From assembly GCF_905201705.1 (NCBI RefSeq), contig NZ_CAJKOX010000010.1, positions 39,983 through 103,982 on the forward strand: a stretch of 64,000 nucleotides of DNA, read 5' to 3'. Position numbers and translations under genes: made by a program. Source of the DNA: an uncultured Marvinbryantia sp. (GTDB lineage: Bacteria; Bacillota; Clostridia; Lachnospirales; Lachnospiraceae). The notes beneath the pieces are model-generated. The model was not told the origin of the DNA. It did not search any database and saw only the letters and a list, made by a program, of their open reading frames with translations. Positions 43,295 to 53,035 of this stretch are shown piece after piece; within the stretch, counting starts at the first letter, position 1; the number at the start of each line of letters is the position of its first letter.

Positions 43295-44447
43295 ACCACA
43301 TCTTAAATTCCATTCCCGCCAGCCGGAATACAGCCTCCATAAAGAAATAGTCCGCATAGCTCATCGTAAAATGATGTCTCTTATCATGATAAGAAGCCGA
43401 ACAGTTCTGCACGATCGCATCACAGTCCGTTCCCCAGTCGGCGCGCGTTTCGGCAATCGTCTGCAGAATCCTCCGGGCATATTTAAGATAACGCTCCTTT
43501 TCGGCACCCTCCGCCTGCTCTGCCAGCTCAATGAGACCGCCTGCGATCACGCACGCGCCGCAGGAATCCTCCCACGCCGGTTCCTCTGGCTGGCAAAAGT
43601 CCACCGGAATAATGCCGCTCTCCGGAATATGCGCGATGCAGTATTCCGCCACTTTCTTTGCCGTCTCCAGATACTCCTTCTTTCCGGTGTGCCGGTAGCT
43701 GATCATAAAACCATAGACCGCCCAGCCCTGTCCTCTCGTCCACGCGGAGCCCTCCGCATAGCCCTGCCCGCCATAGCTCTTTACCATTTCTCCCGTTTCC
43801 GGATCAAATTCCACAATATGGCAAACGGAGCCGTCCTCCCGCACAAAATTTTTCCGCACGGTGTCAGCGTGCATCATTGCAATATGACGAAAGCGCGGGT
43901 CCTTCGTCTCCTCCGACGCCCAGTAAAGCAGGGAAATATTAAACATGCAGTCGATAATCGCCCAGCCTCTGGTATCATCTGTGCTTCCTGGAATATCATT
44001 CCATGCCCGGATATAATTTCCCGCCGGATTAAACCTCCCCGCCAGAAGCGCAGCGGCATGAAGCGCCGTCGTTTTTGCCTGGCTGCGCCCGGTAATCCGG
44101 TAGTCTGCGACAGCCGTCGGCTGAAACATAAATCCGACGTCATGATGCAATCCCAGAAAGGTCTGAAAGCACTCCGTCATTTTATCCTCAGAAATGCGCG
44201 CAATTTCTGCATAACGTTCCTCTTTTGTGTACAGATACAGCAGCCACATCATGCCGCCCCAGAATCCGTTTGTCCACCAGCTCAGCCCGTCATCCGCATT
44301 CCAGCTCCGCTTCTCATCCGAGCGGTCGTCATAATCCCCGTTTTCATCGGTGGTATATGGTATTTTTTCTTTATTTTTTTCGCTCACCCAGCGCATCTTC
44401 TCTGTGATCCGCGCTGCCATCTCTCTTGCCCATTTCGTCTCTTCCAA
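43293..44447 (-). CDS. GH88 unsaturated glucuronyl/galacturonyl hydrolase
   Basis: A 384-residue cytoplasmic enzyme of the six-hairpin GH88 family. Candidate catalytic aspartates are D103 (GLHHDVGFMF) and D166 (AIIDCMFN), matching D88 and D149 of the Bacillus enzyme by position and context. AEGSAWTRGQGWAVYGF is the family signature. It removes the 4,5-unsaturated uronic acid left on oligosaccharides by polysaccharide lyases. It is the last gene of the locus that starts near 55 kb, so the polysaccharide target should carry uronic acid and be cut by a lyase. The related GH105 family is a less likely alternative. Confidence 0.87.
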   Translation of the reverse strand: MEETKWAREMAARITEKMRWVSEKNKEKIPYTTDENGDYDDRSDEKRSWNADDGLSWWTNGFWGGMMWLLYLYTKEERYAEIARISEDKMTECFQTFLGLHHDVGFMFQPTAVADYRITGRSQAKTTALHAAALLAGRFNPAGNYIRAWNDIPGSTDDTRGWAIIDCMFNISLLYWASEETKDPRFRHIAMMHADTVRKNFVREDGSVCHIVEFDPETGEMVKSYGGQGYAEGSAWTRGQGWAVYGFMISYRHTGKKEYLETAKKVAEYCIAHIPESGIIPVDFCQPEEPAWEDSCGACVIAGGLIELAEQAEGAEKERYLKYARRILQTIAETRADWGTDCDAIVQNCSASYHDKRHHFTMSYADYFFMEAVFRLAGMEFKMW

Positions 44448-44489
44448 TTGTAACGCTCATCCTCTCTTATTATGATCAAACATGCTGCT

Positions 44490-45935
44490 TTAAGATTCCT
44501 CCGCCGCGTCGCGCCGCCTCTTGCGGAATTCATTCGGCGTTTCATGATAATAGCGCTGAAAGTTTTCTGAAAAATTGCGTGCATCCTTAAAGCCTACCCG
44601 CGCGGCAATTTCGTAAGCCTTCATATCCGTTTTCATGAGCAGCGCCATAGAGTGCTGCAGACGGACGCGGTTTAAATACTCCTTAAAATTCTCCCCGGCA
44701 TTTTTCTTAAAAAAACTGCTGAAATAATACTGGTTCATGTGCACCACATCCGCCAGCACCTGCAGTGTCAGATTTTCGTCGTAGTGATTCTCAATATAAG
44801 CCTTCGCCTTCAGAAAGTCCTGGTTTTCAACGCCCACCACCGTACTCTGAAGCTGATGGATATATCCTGCTGCCAGTTCAAAATATACCGCCTTCATTTC
44901 GCGGTAGGTCTCACACGCCCTGCCCTTCTCCAGAAGCCCCCGCATATCGGGATTTCTTCCCGGAAGCCCCAGATTGTGAAACCGCTCCTCCAGCATACGA
45001 ATCAACGTGCAGAGATAAAAATAGGCATCCTCCTTTTTCCCTCTGGCAATCCGGGCCAGCAGCCTTGTATACTGCTCATATTGTTTTTCCAGCATCGGTT
45101 CATTCTGGGCAACCACGGAATCGATCATGCGCTCACGAAGCTGCATAAACCGCTTCCACTCTTCCTCGCTCTCCTCCTTAAGAAAACAGACCGGATCCTC
45201 CGACGGCTCCACAAAGAACAGATAGCCCTCCGCTCCTTCTGTGTTTCCCACCAGAAATCCAAGCTTCTGATGATATCTCTCCTGCACCAGCAGCTCCAGC
45301 TTCTTTAAAATATCGCGGCATTCCTCTTCATCTGTCGTCTTTAATCGAAGAGCCGTCTGCTTCCCGCGATAAATCATCTCTCCAATGCCTTGCTCCGACA
45401 GATATTCCTCCAGAAAGCTCTGCAGGGAAAACTCCATCAGCCGCCGCATCTGGTCATTCCCGTCGTCCTGCCAGAATATCTTCACATAGACTGTAGTTCC
45501 TTCCATAAGGTCTCCGGCTTCTGGCCGCTCCCCGCTCTGCGCAGGCTGGAAATTTTCTGTGTGATCTTTTGCAATATGAGTACATTTTTCCAGCGCCCGC
45601 AAAAGCTCCTCCCGGATTACCGGCTTCAGTAAGTACTCCACCGCTCCATACTGCACGGCTGCCCTCGCATACTCAAACTCCTGGAATCCGCTGATAAAGA
45701 TCACCTTTGTATCCAGCCCCATTCTGCGGCATGTTTTCAGTATATCGACGCCTGTCATTTCCGGCATGGAAATATCCAGCAGCGCAAGCTCCGGCTTCAG
45801 CTCCAGAATCCCTTTCATAGCGCTTTTTCCGTCTGTGTATTCCCCCACGATCTCAATACCGAGCTGTTCAAAATCAAGCAGCTTCTGGATTCCCCGGATA
45901 ATCACCGGCTCATCATCCGCCAATATCATTCTCAT
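44490..45935 (-). CDS. AraC-type response regulator (YesN-like), second polysaccharide locus
   Basis: A 481-residue regulator from the ATG at 45935; the GGGGAGG site sits nine bases ahead, and an ATG at 45944 abuts it. The receiver has ADDE, phosphoacceptor D54 (LLDISMPE) and LKP. The C-terminus holds two AraC helix-turn-helices (LTLQVLADVVHMNQYYFSSF and KAYEIAARVGFKDARNFSEN). It overlaps the end of its kinase gene and lies 42 bases before GH88. It probably activates this transporter and enzyme set. Confidence 0.9.
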   Translation of the reverse strand: MRMILADDEPVIIRGIQKLLDFEQLGIEIVGEYTDGKSAMKGILELKPELALLDISMPEMTGVDILKTCRRMGLDTKVIFISGFQEFEYARAAVQYGAVEYLLKPVIREELLRALEKCTHIAKDHTENFQPAQSGERPEAGDLMEGTTVYVKIFWQDDGNDQMRRLMEFSLQSFLEEYLSEQGIGEMIYRGKQTALRLKTTDEEECRDILKKLELLVQERYHQKLGFLVGNTEGAEGYLFFVEPSEDPVCFLKEESEEEWKRFMQLRERMIDSVVAQNEPMLEKQYEQYTRLLARIARGKKEDAYFYLCTLIRMLEERFHNLGLPGRNPDMRGLLEKGRACETYREMKAVYFELAAGYIHQLQSTVVGVENQDFLKAKAYIENHYDENLTLQVLADVVHMNQYYFSSFFKKNAGENFKEYLNRVRLQHSMALLMKTDMKAYEIAARVGFKDARNFSENFQRYYHETPNEFRKRRRDAAEES

Positions 45936-47757
45936 CCTCTGCATCCTCCCCGAAAATCACCGGCATCATTACCTGGACCATCGTCCCGATCCCCACCGTG
46001 CTTGTCACCGTAATACCATATTTTTCCCCGTACAGCAAACGTATCCTGTCATGTACATTTTTTAAGCCGATGCTCTGCCAGTTATACTCATCCTTAACCC
46101 CCGGAGCATCGCCCTCCAGGAGCTGCCGCAGTCCGTCAAGCGCCTGTGCGTCCATCCCGACGCCGGTATCCATCACACTGATGCAAAGCTCCCCGTCCTC
46201 CACATAAGCCTCTACGCTGATGCTGCCCTTTCCGTTCCGTGGTCTGATTCCGTGAACGTAGGCATTTTCAACGATCGGCTGCAGGATCAGCCTCGGCACC
46301 ATAATTCCGTCCAGACCTTCCTCCTGCGTTCTGAGCTGAATCTTTCCGGTGATCCGGCAGTTCAGAAGGTAAATATATTTTTTGATAATGCCAAGCTCCT
46401 TTTCCAGGGGAACCATATCGGTCACCGGTCCGATCAGATAGTGGATCTGTTCTGAGAGCGCCTCGATCATTTCCGGCACGTTCTGGTTGCCCTCCTCCAG
46501 CGCCGTCATACGGATAATCTCCAGCGTGTTATATAAAAAGTGCGGATATATCTGCGACTTCAGCGCCGTCAGCTCCGCCTCCTTCTGCCTGAGCCGGAAC
46601 ACATACACCTGATCAATATGTTTCTTTAAGGCGGCGCTCATCTGATTAAAGCGCTGCGAGAGAATGCCGATCTCATCCTCCGAGTGCACCGGAAGCTGAA
46701 TGTTAAAATCTCCCTTCTCAATCTTTTCCATTTCCTGCATCATCGCCTGCATCGGCTTCGTCAGCCGTTTTGAAAAGTAAACAGACGCCGCAAGCAGCGC
46801 GGCGATCGACGCGCCGACAAACAGATAAATGATTTTCTGTACATTGTAGATCTGGGAGAAGGCAACGGCTGCATCCATCACTGCGATCACCTGCAGCCCA
46901 TATTCATTTTCTCTGGATCTTACCACAAATTGCTTTTGTGTATTTTCAAATGTCATATCCAGCTTCTTCCCGATGCAGGCGCTGTCGCTGCTGTACAGAC
47001 AATTTCCGCTTTCATCTGTCACATAAAAATCTTCATTTCCGCTGAATTTTACACTTGTGAAAATCTGCGCGATCCTTCTTATGTCAACGTCGAGAAACAG
47101 CGTCCCCACATAGGGCGTATTCCCAATCTCGCCCCGAAGATCATAATAGTTCCGCGCCACCGTAAACACCGGGTTGTTCAAGCCGCTGAAATACCCGGTC
47201 GCGTGCGTTGGGATCAGGATCAGCTGTCTGCTCTGTCTGTCAAGATTTTCAAAATCCATCACATTTTCAAATAATGCCGCATCTTTAAAAAAGGTGCTGT
47301 AGCGGCTGTAGTGAAACGCCAGCTTTTCCCCATTTAAGTCCGGCGCCACGAAGTGCGCGCCCTGCATATACTGGTCCACCCCGTCCAGATATTTCAAAAA
47401 TTCGTGCATCTCGGACGCCCGGTCTTCCTCCATCGTCTCCGGGTCGTATCCCTCGCCGTACAGCATCTGCCGGAAATTATCAAAGGTCAGATAATCTCTT
47501 CTGGCGTACTCGTCCTGTGAATTATTGTAACTGTACGGCATCTTGGATATCGTATTGTAGGTGTCCAGCACCTCCTCCAGACTGTTTCCCACATACTCTG
47601 CTGCCTGCGTGTACTGCGCCTGCAGTGCCAGCCGGTAATCAGAAATCATGCTGTTCAGAATAACCGTTGCCAGTATCAGCATTGGGACAAGCCCGACCAA
47701 AATAATCGTAATTGCAAATTTATGGTATAAGCTCAGTTTCCGGAACCATGTTTTCAT
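45913..47757 (-). CDS. Membrane sensor histidine kinase, second polysaccharide locus
   Basis: A 614-residue kinase. Membrane segments at about 13-36 and 308-328 enclose a large extracellular double-Cache-like domain of about 270 residues. HAMP follows (SKRLTKPMQAMM). The phospho-accepting H406 lies in QIYPHFLYNTLEIIR, where the usual INPHF is IYPHF. The N-box is QPIVENAYVHGI and the G box is SIGLKNVHDRIRLLYG. Its end overlaps the regulator gene. It lies 61 bases after the MalG-type permease gene. Confidence 0.9.
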   Translation of the reverse strand: MKTWFRKLSLYHKFAITIILVGLVPMLILATVILNSMISDYRLALQAQYTQAAEYVGNSLEEVLDTYNTISKMPYSYNNSQDEYARRDYLTFDNFRQMLYGEGYDPETMEEDRASEMHEFLKYLDGVDQYMQGAHFVAPDLNGEKLAFHYSRYSTFFKDAALFENVMDFENLDRQSRQLILIPTHATGYFSGLNNPVFTVARNYYDLRGEIGNTPYVGTLFLDVDIRRIAQIFTSVKFSGNEDFYVTDESGNCLYSSDSACIGKKLDMTFENTQKQFVVRSRENEYGLQVIAVMDAAVAFSQIYNVQKIIYLFVGASIAALLAASVYFSKRLTKPMQAMMQEMEKIEKGDFNIQLPVHSEDEIGILSQRFNQMSAALKKHIDQVYVFRLRQKEAELTALKSQIYPHFLYNTLEIIRMTALEEGNQNVPEMIEALSEQIHYLIGPVTDMVPLEKELGIIKKYIYLLNCRITGKIQLRTQEEGLDGIMVPRLILQPIVENAYVHGIRPRNGKGSISVEAYVEDGELCISVMDTGVGMDAQALDGLRQLLEGDAPGVKDEYNWQSIGLKNVHDRIRLLYGEKYGITVTSTVGIGTMVQVMMPVIFGEDAEDENDIGG

Positions 47758-47818
47758 ACCGCCGCCCTCCGCACAAAGAATCCTCTCCTGAAATTATAAC
47801 ATAAACTTCTTTCTCCTG

Positions 47819-48658
47819 TCAGCCTTTTGCCGCACCCGCTGTGATTCCCTTCACAAAATATTTCTGGAATGCGCAGAAAATACAGAGCGCGGGAACGATG
47901 GAAATCACCGTGCCTGCAAATACGATATCCCATCTTGCCGTATACTGTCCAACAAAAGCGGCGATTTCTACCGTGATGGTCTTTGCCTTGCCGCTCGGCA
48001 GCACCAGATACGGCATCAGATAATCATTCCAGATATTCAGTCCGTTTAAAATTACCATTGAGCCGGTGCAGGGTCCGAGCAGTGGAAACGTCACCTTCCA
48101 GAAGGTCTGAAACGGTGTGCAGCCGTCGATCATCGCCGCCTCCTCGATCTCCAGCGGAATCCCCTTTAAAAAGCTGCAGTACAGCAGACATCCAAACGCG
48201 ATCGAACCGGAAATATACACAACAACCGGCCCCGCCATATTTCCGAAAAGATGAAAGATCCGCAGTTCCCGGAACAGCGGGAACATATACAGATGAAACG
48301 GTATCATCATTCCGGCAAGAAAATAGGTGTACATAAAAGCAGTAACCTTGCTTTTTCTGCGTTCAATCCCGTATGCCGCCATCGGTACAATGCAGACGAT
48401 CAGCGCCTCGGAAACCACCGTGAGGATCACGGAATGCACGATTGCCGTTGCAAAATCGGACTGCGAAAACAAATCCTTAAAATTCTGTATGTAGAAAGAG
48501 GTCGGCAGCGCGGACGGATTTTTCAGGATATCGCCGTTGCTCTTAAACGCGGAAATCAGTGCAAAAAATACCGGGTACAAAAACAAAACCGCCAGGATCA
48601 CCGCCGCAATCAGAAGTAAAATATCCGTCGCCTTCAGTTTTCTTCTTCCACGTTCCAT
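47819..48658 (-). CDS. Sugar ABC transporter permease (MalG-type), second locus
   Basis: A 279-residue membrane protein with six predicted segments, the EAA loop PLEIEEAAMIDGCTPFQTFW (about 173-192) and the C-terminal KYFVKGITAGAAKG. Its ATG overlaps the end of the MalF-type gene by one base. Neither gene has an ATPase beside it. Confidence 0.92.
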   Translation of the reverse strand: MERGRRKLKATDILLLIAAVILAVLFLYPVFFALISAFKSNGDILKNPSALPTSFYIQNFKDLFSQSDFATAIVHSVILTVVSEALIVCIVPMAAYGIERRKSKVTAFMYTYFLAGMMIPFHLYMFPLFRELRIFHLFGNMAGPVVVYISGSIAFGCLLYCSFLKGIPLEIEEAAMIDGCTPFQTFWKVTFPLLGPCTGSMVILNGLNIWNDYLMPYLVLPSGKAKTITVEIAAFVGQYTARWDIVFAGTVISIVPALCIFCAFQKYFVKGITAGAAKG

Positions 48659-49545
48659 TACATCTGCACCTCCCTGCTTCTCAAAAACCTCTGCTGCAGC
48701 GTATTTAATATGATAATAATGAACAGCAGCATAAGACCTACCGCCGTGCCGAAGCCCTGGCGTCCTTCGTTAAATCCAACCTTGTAGAGCAGATAAACCA
48801 GCGTCTCCGACGTAAAGCCCGGTCCTCCGTCCGTCATGACATTAATCTGGTCAAATACCTTCAGCCCGTTTATCAGCGATAACGTAAAGTTAATCGTAAA
48901 CGCGCCGGAGATCATCGGAACCGTAATGGATTTAAAGCGCTGCCATGCGCTCGCCCCATCAATTTCGGCCGCTTCGATCAGATCTGTGGAAACGCTCTGC
49001 AGGGATGCCAGATAAATGATCATATAGTAACCGGCGCCCTTCCACACCAGCACCACTCCGATCATGATCAATGTGAGACTTGTATTTCCCAGCCAGTCCT
49101 GCCTGAACTGTCCCAGTCCGATGCTGTTTAAGATGGAGTTGATGCTTCCAAAATTATAGTTGTACATGATCTTCCAGATAAAACCGGAAACAATGCCGCT
49201 GATCAGCACCGGGATGTAAAATGCACTCCGAAAGAAATTTTTTCCCCAGCGGATGTGGTCAACCATCAGCGCCAGCACCAGCGCAAAAAAGTTTTCAAAC
49301 AATGATATAAAAACTGTTAAAATAACCGTATTTTTCAAGGCATTTCCAAAGCGTGCGCTGGTGAATATTTCCTTATAGTTTGCCAGACCGATAAACTTTA
49401 CATTGGGGTTAATTCCGTCCCAGGAGGTAAAGCTGTAATATACACTGGATATCGTCGGGACGATCAGAAACAGCGTGAAGAAAATAAATGCCGGCGCAAT
49501 GAACATGAACGCAACCTTATCAAATCCTTTTTTCTTTATATTCAT
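48658..49545 (-). CDS. Sugar ABC transporter permease (MalF-type), second locus
   Basis: A 295-residue membrane protein. It begins with a short basic segment (MNIKKKGFDKV), and the EAA loop reads DLIEAAEIDGASAWQRFKSI (about 186-205). GPGFTSETLVYLLYKVGF near the C-terminus is common in this class. It follows the binding-protein gene by 88 bases that contain a hairpin. Confidence 0.92.
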   Translation of the reverse strand: MNIKKKGFDKVAFMFIAPAFIFFTLFLIVPTISSVYYSFTSWDGINPNVKFIGLANYKEIFTSARFGNALKNTVILTVFISLFENFFALVLALMVDHIRWGKNFFRSAFYIPVLISGIVSGFIWKIMYNYNFGSINSILNSIGLGQFRQDWLGNTSLTLIMIGVVLVWKGAGYYMIIYLASLQSVSTDLIEAAEIDGASAWQRFKSITVPMISGAFTINFTLSLINGLKVFDQINVMTDGGPGFTSETLVYLLYKVGFNEGRQGFGTAVGLMLLFIIIILNTLQQRFLRSREVQM

Positions 49546-49566
49546 AATCTTCTTCCCTTTTTTATT

Positions 49567-49597
49567 ACTGCCCGGTCATGAATTCATGCCGGGCAGT
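49567..49597 (-). promoter_or_regulatory. Hairpin between binding-protein and permease genes, second locus
   Basis: ACTGCCCGG and CCGGGCAGT form a perfect 9-bp stem, and the loop itself holds a palindrome (CATGAATTCATG). On the minus strand an A-rich and not a T-rich run follows, so it is more likely a 3'-protecting hairpin than a terminator. Confidence 0.6.
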
Positions 49598-49633
49598 TTT
49601 TTATGTTGCTTTTATGCAGTTACGCTCTTATCT

Positions 49634-50932
49634 TTACTCAATACCCACACCTGTCAGCGGGTTAAAGCTCTGCATACCAACCTGCCAGGTTTTGTTCAGC
49701 TCCTCGCATGCAGAATCAATATCTCTGGTACCCTGGAGCACCTCGATCGCTGTCTTGTAGGTGAAGTTACGGAAATCAGGCGGGAGCTCATTGTTGCCCA
49801 CGCGTCCGTTCCACATCGGTGCCAGGTCGTCTGCGGTATTTGTCGCGTCGATAACTTCCTGGAGAACATCAATGACATCCAGATCCGGCTGTTCCACGGT
49901 TGCCGGAATCGCGCTCAGCGTCTCACAGTATACTTTATAATTCTCCGGCTGATAGAAGAATCTGAGGAATTCCTCCGCTGCTGCTTTCTTGTTCGGATCT
50001 TCTGCCGCCTCAGCGGAAATTGCCAGACCGCCGACTCCGCCTCCGCCAACCAGACGGATCTTCCCATCCGGACTCGGCACTGCAAACCATCCCATCTCAA
50101 ATTCCGGGTTCGCCGACGCGATCTGTGAGAACATATGGGTTCCGGAGTACATCATTGCCGCCATATCGTTTACCAGGAAGGTCGTGATCTGCGCGTCCGG
50201 CGTGGAAACCCAGCCGTCCTGTGCGTAGCTCATGATCGTCTGAAGCTCTTCCAGTGCCGCCTTAAAGGTCGGATCGCTGAAATCCTTCGTGCCCTCGTAG
50301 CAGTGCTCGATGAAATCCGGGTCCTGGCTGAGCACCTGGTCGTTATATACCTTGTGGAACCAGAAGCCCATGTGCCAGATGTCCTGTCCGCCAACTACCA
50401 GCGGCGCCATATCGCCTTTTTCCTTAATTGCCTCGCAGAGTGCGATGAATTCGTCGTAGGTCGTCGGTTCCGTAAAGCCGTTTTCGTCAAAATATTTCTT
50501 ATTGTAAATGATTCCGTTCGTGTTTTCGCCTGCCAGCGGCACCGCATAAACGCTTCCGTCGAAATCAGTCGTGGTCTTAAACAGGCTTACAATATCCTCC
50601 GGCAGCGCTTCCAGCTTGCCTGCACGCACATAAAGCGCGGTATCTCTCATCTCCATAACATCCGGAAACTCGCCAACGCTGTCCTTTGTCTTGATAAACT
50701 CGCTGTAAGCTCCGCCGTTGCCCGGTTCAATAGTAACTGTGATATCCGGGTATGCTTCGTTGAAACGGTTCACGATCTCGTTCATGGAAGACTTTGCGCC
50801 CTCATCTCCGTCTGCAAAAATAAATGTCAGCTCTGTCGGCTCCGTCACAATAGACTCTGCATTTACGCTCATTCCTGCCAGCATGGATGCCGCAATCGCA
50901 GCCGTGCCAAGCATTGCTAATCTCTTCTTCAT
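49634..50932 (-). CDS. Extracellular solute-binding protein, family 1, second locus
   Basis: A 432-residue secreted protein with a signal peptide of about 25 residues (MKKRLAMLG...MSVNA|ESIV) and no lipobox. The mature part has LTFIFADGDEGAKSSMNEIV, RFNEAYPDITVTIEPGNGG and TNGIIYNKKYFDENGF, the normal MalE-like layout. GGGAGG lies upstream of the ATG. It follows GH43 by a 180-base gap that probably has its own promoter, though I could not place a convincing one. The ligand is likely an oligosaccharide handled by GH43, GH88 and the GH42-related enzyme. Confidence 0.88.
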   Translation of the reverse strand: MKKRLAMLGTAAIAASMLAGMSVNAESIVTEPTELTFIFADGDEGAKSSMNEIVNRFNEAYPDITVTIEPGNGGAYSEFIKTKDSVGEFPDVMEMRDTALYVRAGKLEALPEDIVSLFKTTTDFDGSVYAVPLAGENTNGIIYNKKYFDENGFTEPTTYDEFIALCEAIKEKGDMAPLVVGGQDIWHMGFWFHKVYNDQVLSQDPDFIEHCYEGTKDFSDPTFKAALEELQTIMSYAQDGWVSTPDAQITTFLVNDMAAMMYSGTHMFSQIASANPEFEMGWFAVPSPDGKIRLVGGGGVGGLAISAEAAEDPNKKAAAEEFLRFFYQPENYKVYCETLSAIPATVEQPDLDVIDVLQEVIDATNTADDLAPMWNGRVGNNELPPDFRNFTYKTAIEVLQGTRDIDSACEELNKTWQVGMQSFNPLTGVGIE

Positions 50933-51112
50933 TAATAAATCCTCCCTTTATGTTTTTTCTGATTCCGGTTGGCCTTCCGTTTTCTGTGATATCAATATAG
51001 CAAATTTTTTTGTGCAAAAAAACCGGATTTTTTTAGCACAAGCTTCGGATTTTTAAGATTTTACATAACTATTTGGCACCTTCGCTTCAACTTGTTCTGG
51101 GCAGCTGCGATT

Positions 51113-52948
51113 TTACACATTTTTTTCTTCCGTACTGTATATAAAGAAATCAAAATCCGCATATTGTCCGGCGCCCGTCAGATCCTGGCAACATATTCCA
51201 AGCATACTGCCGGTAAACCATCCCTGGCTGCATGCCTCGTCCGACATGTAGCTGCAGTCGTCCTCCGGTCCGATTTTCTGATAATCCTCTATGCCTGCTG
51301 CATAATAAAACTGAATCCTGTCATAATGGATTTCAGCTTTTAAAAAAACAGGCACATCCTCCGGCAGCGGCACCGGTTCTACCGGATAGGTGTAAACTTT
51401 ATTTTCTGCGCGCAGCAATGTGATGCATTTCCCGCAGTCCTCATCCCTGCTGATATGCAGGTACATATAATTTTCTGTATCGTACATGCAGATCAAGCCT
51501 GCCATCTGCTTAAAATTCTGCGGCTCAAACTCCACCTTACAGGAGCAGGAGCAGACAAATTCCGTCCGCCTCCTGGCGATCAGACTCTGACGGAACAACG
51601 ACGCCAGTCCTTCGCGTCCGTACATACGCAGCCAGCCCGGACGCGCTGTCAGGGATACATATTCCTCTGTCATTGGAATGCGAAGAGATTGAAATTCCGG
51701 GCTGATATCCGCGCCGTCAAAATCCTCCCGCTCGCAGTAAATTTCCGCTGTAATGCCTGTCTCCCGCTCCGGGCACTTCCCGGCAGCTGGTATTTTTTCT
51801 GCTGCATCCACGGCTCCCGGCTCCGAAGCTTGCTCAACCGGCTTGTTTTCCGCCGTGTCCGCTGCCTCCTGCTCCGGGGTTGCCTGCACAGCTGAATTGT
51901 TTTCCGCAGTGTCCGTTATCCTTGGCTGAAACTTCGTCCGGACAGCTTCCGCTCCGGCTATCTCCGTCACCAAATCCGGCAGGACGCTTTCGCTGTCTAT
52001 CTCCAGCCAGCCGTCCTCCGTCCAGTGTACCTTCTGGATCGCCGTCTCCCGTCCAAGCGGATATCTGCGCACTCCGGGAAATTTTTTCGCATCCGCCGGA
52101 TTTCTGTTTTCCAGCGCGCGGCTGCAAAGATACACAGCATACCATTGCCCGTCCGGCGTCTCCACAAAATCCGCGTGCCCCGCTTTCTGAAGCGGATACT
52201 CCGGGCTGTGCCGCGTCGTCATGATCGACCACGCCTCTCCCTCGCGTGTGCGGACGCACTTTGGGCTTTTATACATCTCATAGGGTCCCCAGATACTTCG
52301 GGAGCGCAGAATACTCTGTCCGTGCCCCTCTCCCGTTCCAGTATCCGCCGCCACCAGATAATACCAGCCGTCATGTTTTAATATGTGCGGTCCCTCCAGA
52401 AAAATATCGGAAGCAGCATAGATCTCCCGGATTTCTCCCACCAGCGTTTTTCTCACCGGGTCGTATTCCTGCAGGACGATCCGCCCGGCATATTTTTTCG
52501 GAACCCGATGGTCCGTCACCATGCTGACCATGTATTTCTTTCCATCCGTATCATGGAACAGCGAAGGGTCAAATCCCATATTGTGCAGCGGCACCGGCTC
52601 CGACCACGGTCCCATGATATTCTCCGCCGTAATCAGATAATTTCTCGTATCATACATATTGCAGTAAAAAGAATTCACCACCGTATACGCCAGATAGAAA
52701 ATGCCCTTATCATACGTAAGACAGGGGGCCCAGATTCCCTGCGACGGTCCGATTCCCTGCAGATTTACCAGTCCGGCGTCCTGCAGCGCATAGGTACAGA
52801 TTTCCCAGTGGACAAGATCCCTGGAATGGTTGATCTGTATCCCCGGCCACCATTCAAAGGTAGAGGTGGCAATATAATAATCCACCCCGACCCTTATAAT
52901 TGAAGGGTCCGGGTGAAAGCCTCTCAGTATCGGATTTTTAGCCTGCAT
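51113..52948 (-). CDS. GH43 glycosidase (beta-xylosidase/arabinofuranosidase-type) with repeat insert
   Basis: A 611-residue cytoplasmic enzyme. The ATG at 52948 has AAGGAG ahead and gives the family start (MQAKNPILRGFHPDPS). The GH43 triad is visible: base D14 (HPDPS), D127 (GFDPSLF) and acid E185 (FLEGPH). The five-bladed propeller spans about 1-330, and a C-terminal beta-sandwich about 400-611. Between them lies a hydrophilic insert (about 345-398) made of three imperfect repeats of about 17 residues beginning DTAEN, DTAEN and DAAEK, which relatives generally lack. By subfamily appearance it is a xylan beta-xylosidase. It is 87 bases after the GH42-related gene. Confidence 0.87.
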   Translation of the reverse strand: MQAKNPILRGFHPDPSIIRVGVDYYIATSTFEWWPGIQINHSRDLVHWEICTYALQDAGLVNLQGIGPSQGIWAPCLTYDKGIFYLAYTVVNSFYCNMYDTRNYLITAENIMGPWSEPVPLHNMGFDPSLFHDTDGKKYMVSMVTDHRVPKKYAGRIVLQEYDPVRKTLVGEIREIYAASDIFLEGPHILKHDGWYYLVAADTGTGEGHGQSILRSRSIWGPYEMYKSPKCVRTREGEAWSIMTTRHSPEYPLQKAGHADFVETPDGQWYAVYLCSRALENRNPADAKKFPGVRRYPLGRETAIQKVHWTEDGWLEIDSESVLPDLVTEIAGAEAVRTKFQPRITDTAENNSAVQATPEQEAADTAENKPVEQASEPGAVDAAEKIPAAGKCPERETGITAEIYCEREDFDGADISPEFQSLRIPMTEEYVSLTARPGWLRMYGREGLASLFRQSLIARRRTEFVCSCSCKVEFEPQNFKQMAGLICMYDTENYMYLHISRDEDCGKCITLLRAENKVYTYPVEPVPLPEDVPVFLKAEIHYDRIQFYYAAGIEDYQKIGPEDDCSYMSDEACSQGWFTGSMLGICCQDLTGAGQYADFDFFIYSTEEKNV

Positions 52949-53035
52949 GATTATTTTCTCCTTCCCGCTGCATCTGCCGCCGCCAGAAATGCTTCCACCG
53001 TATACATATTGGCTCTCCATATTCCTTCTGTCCTT

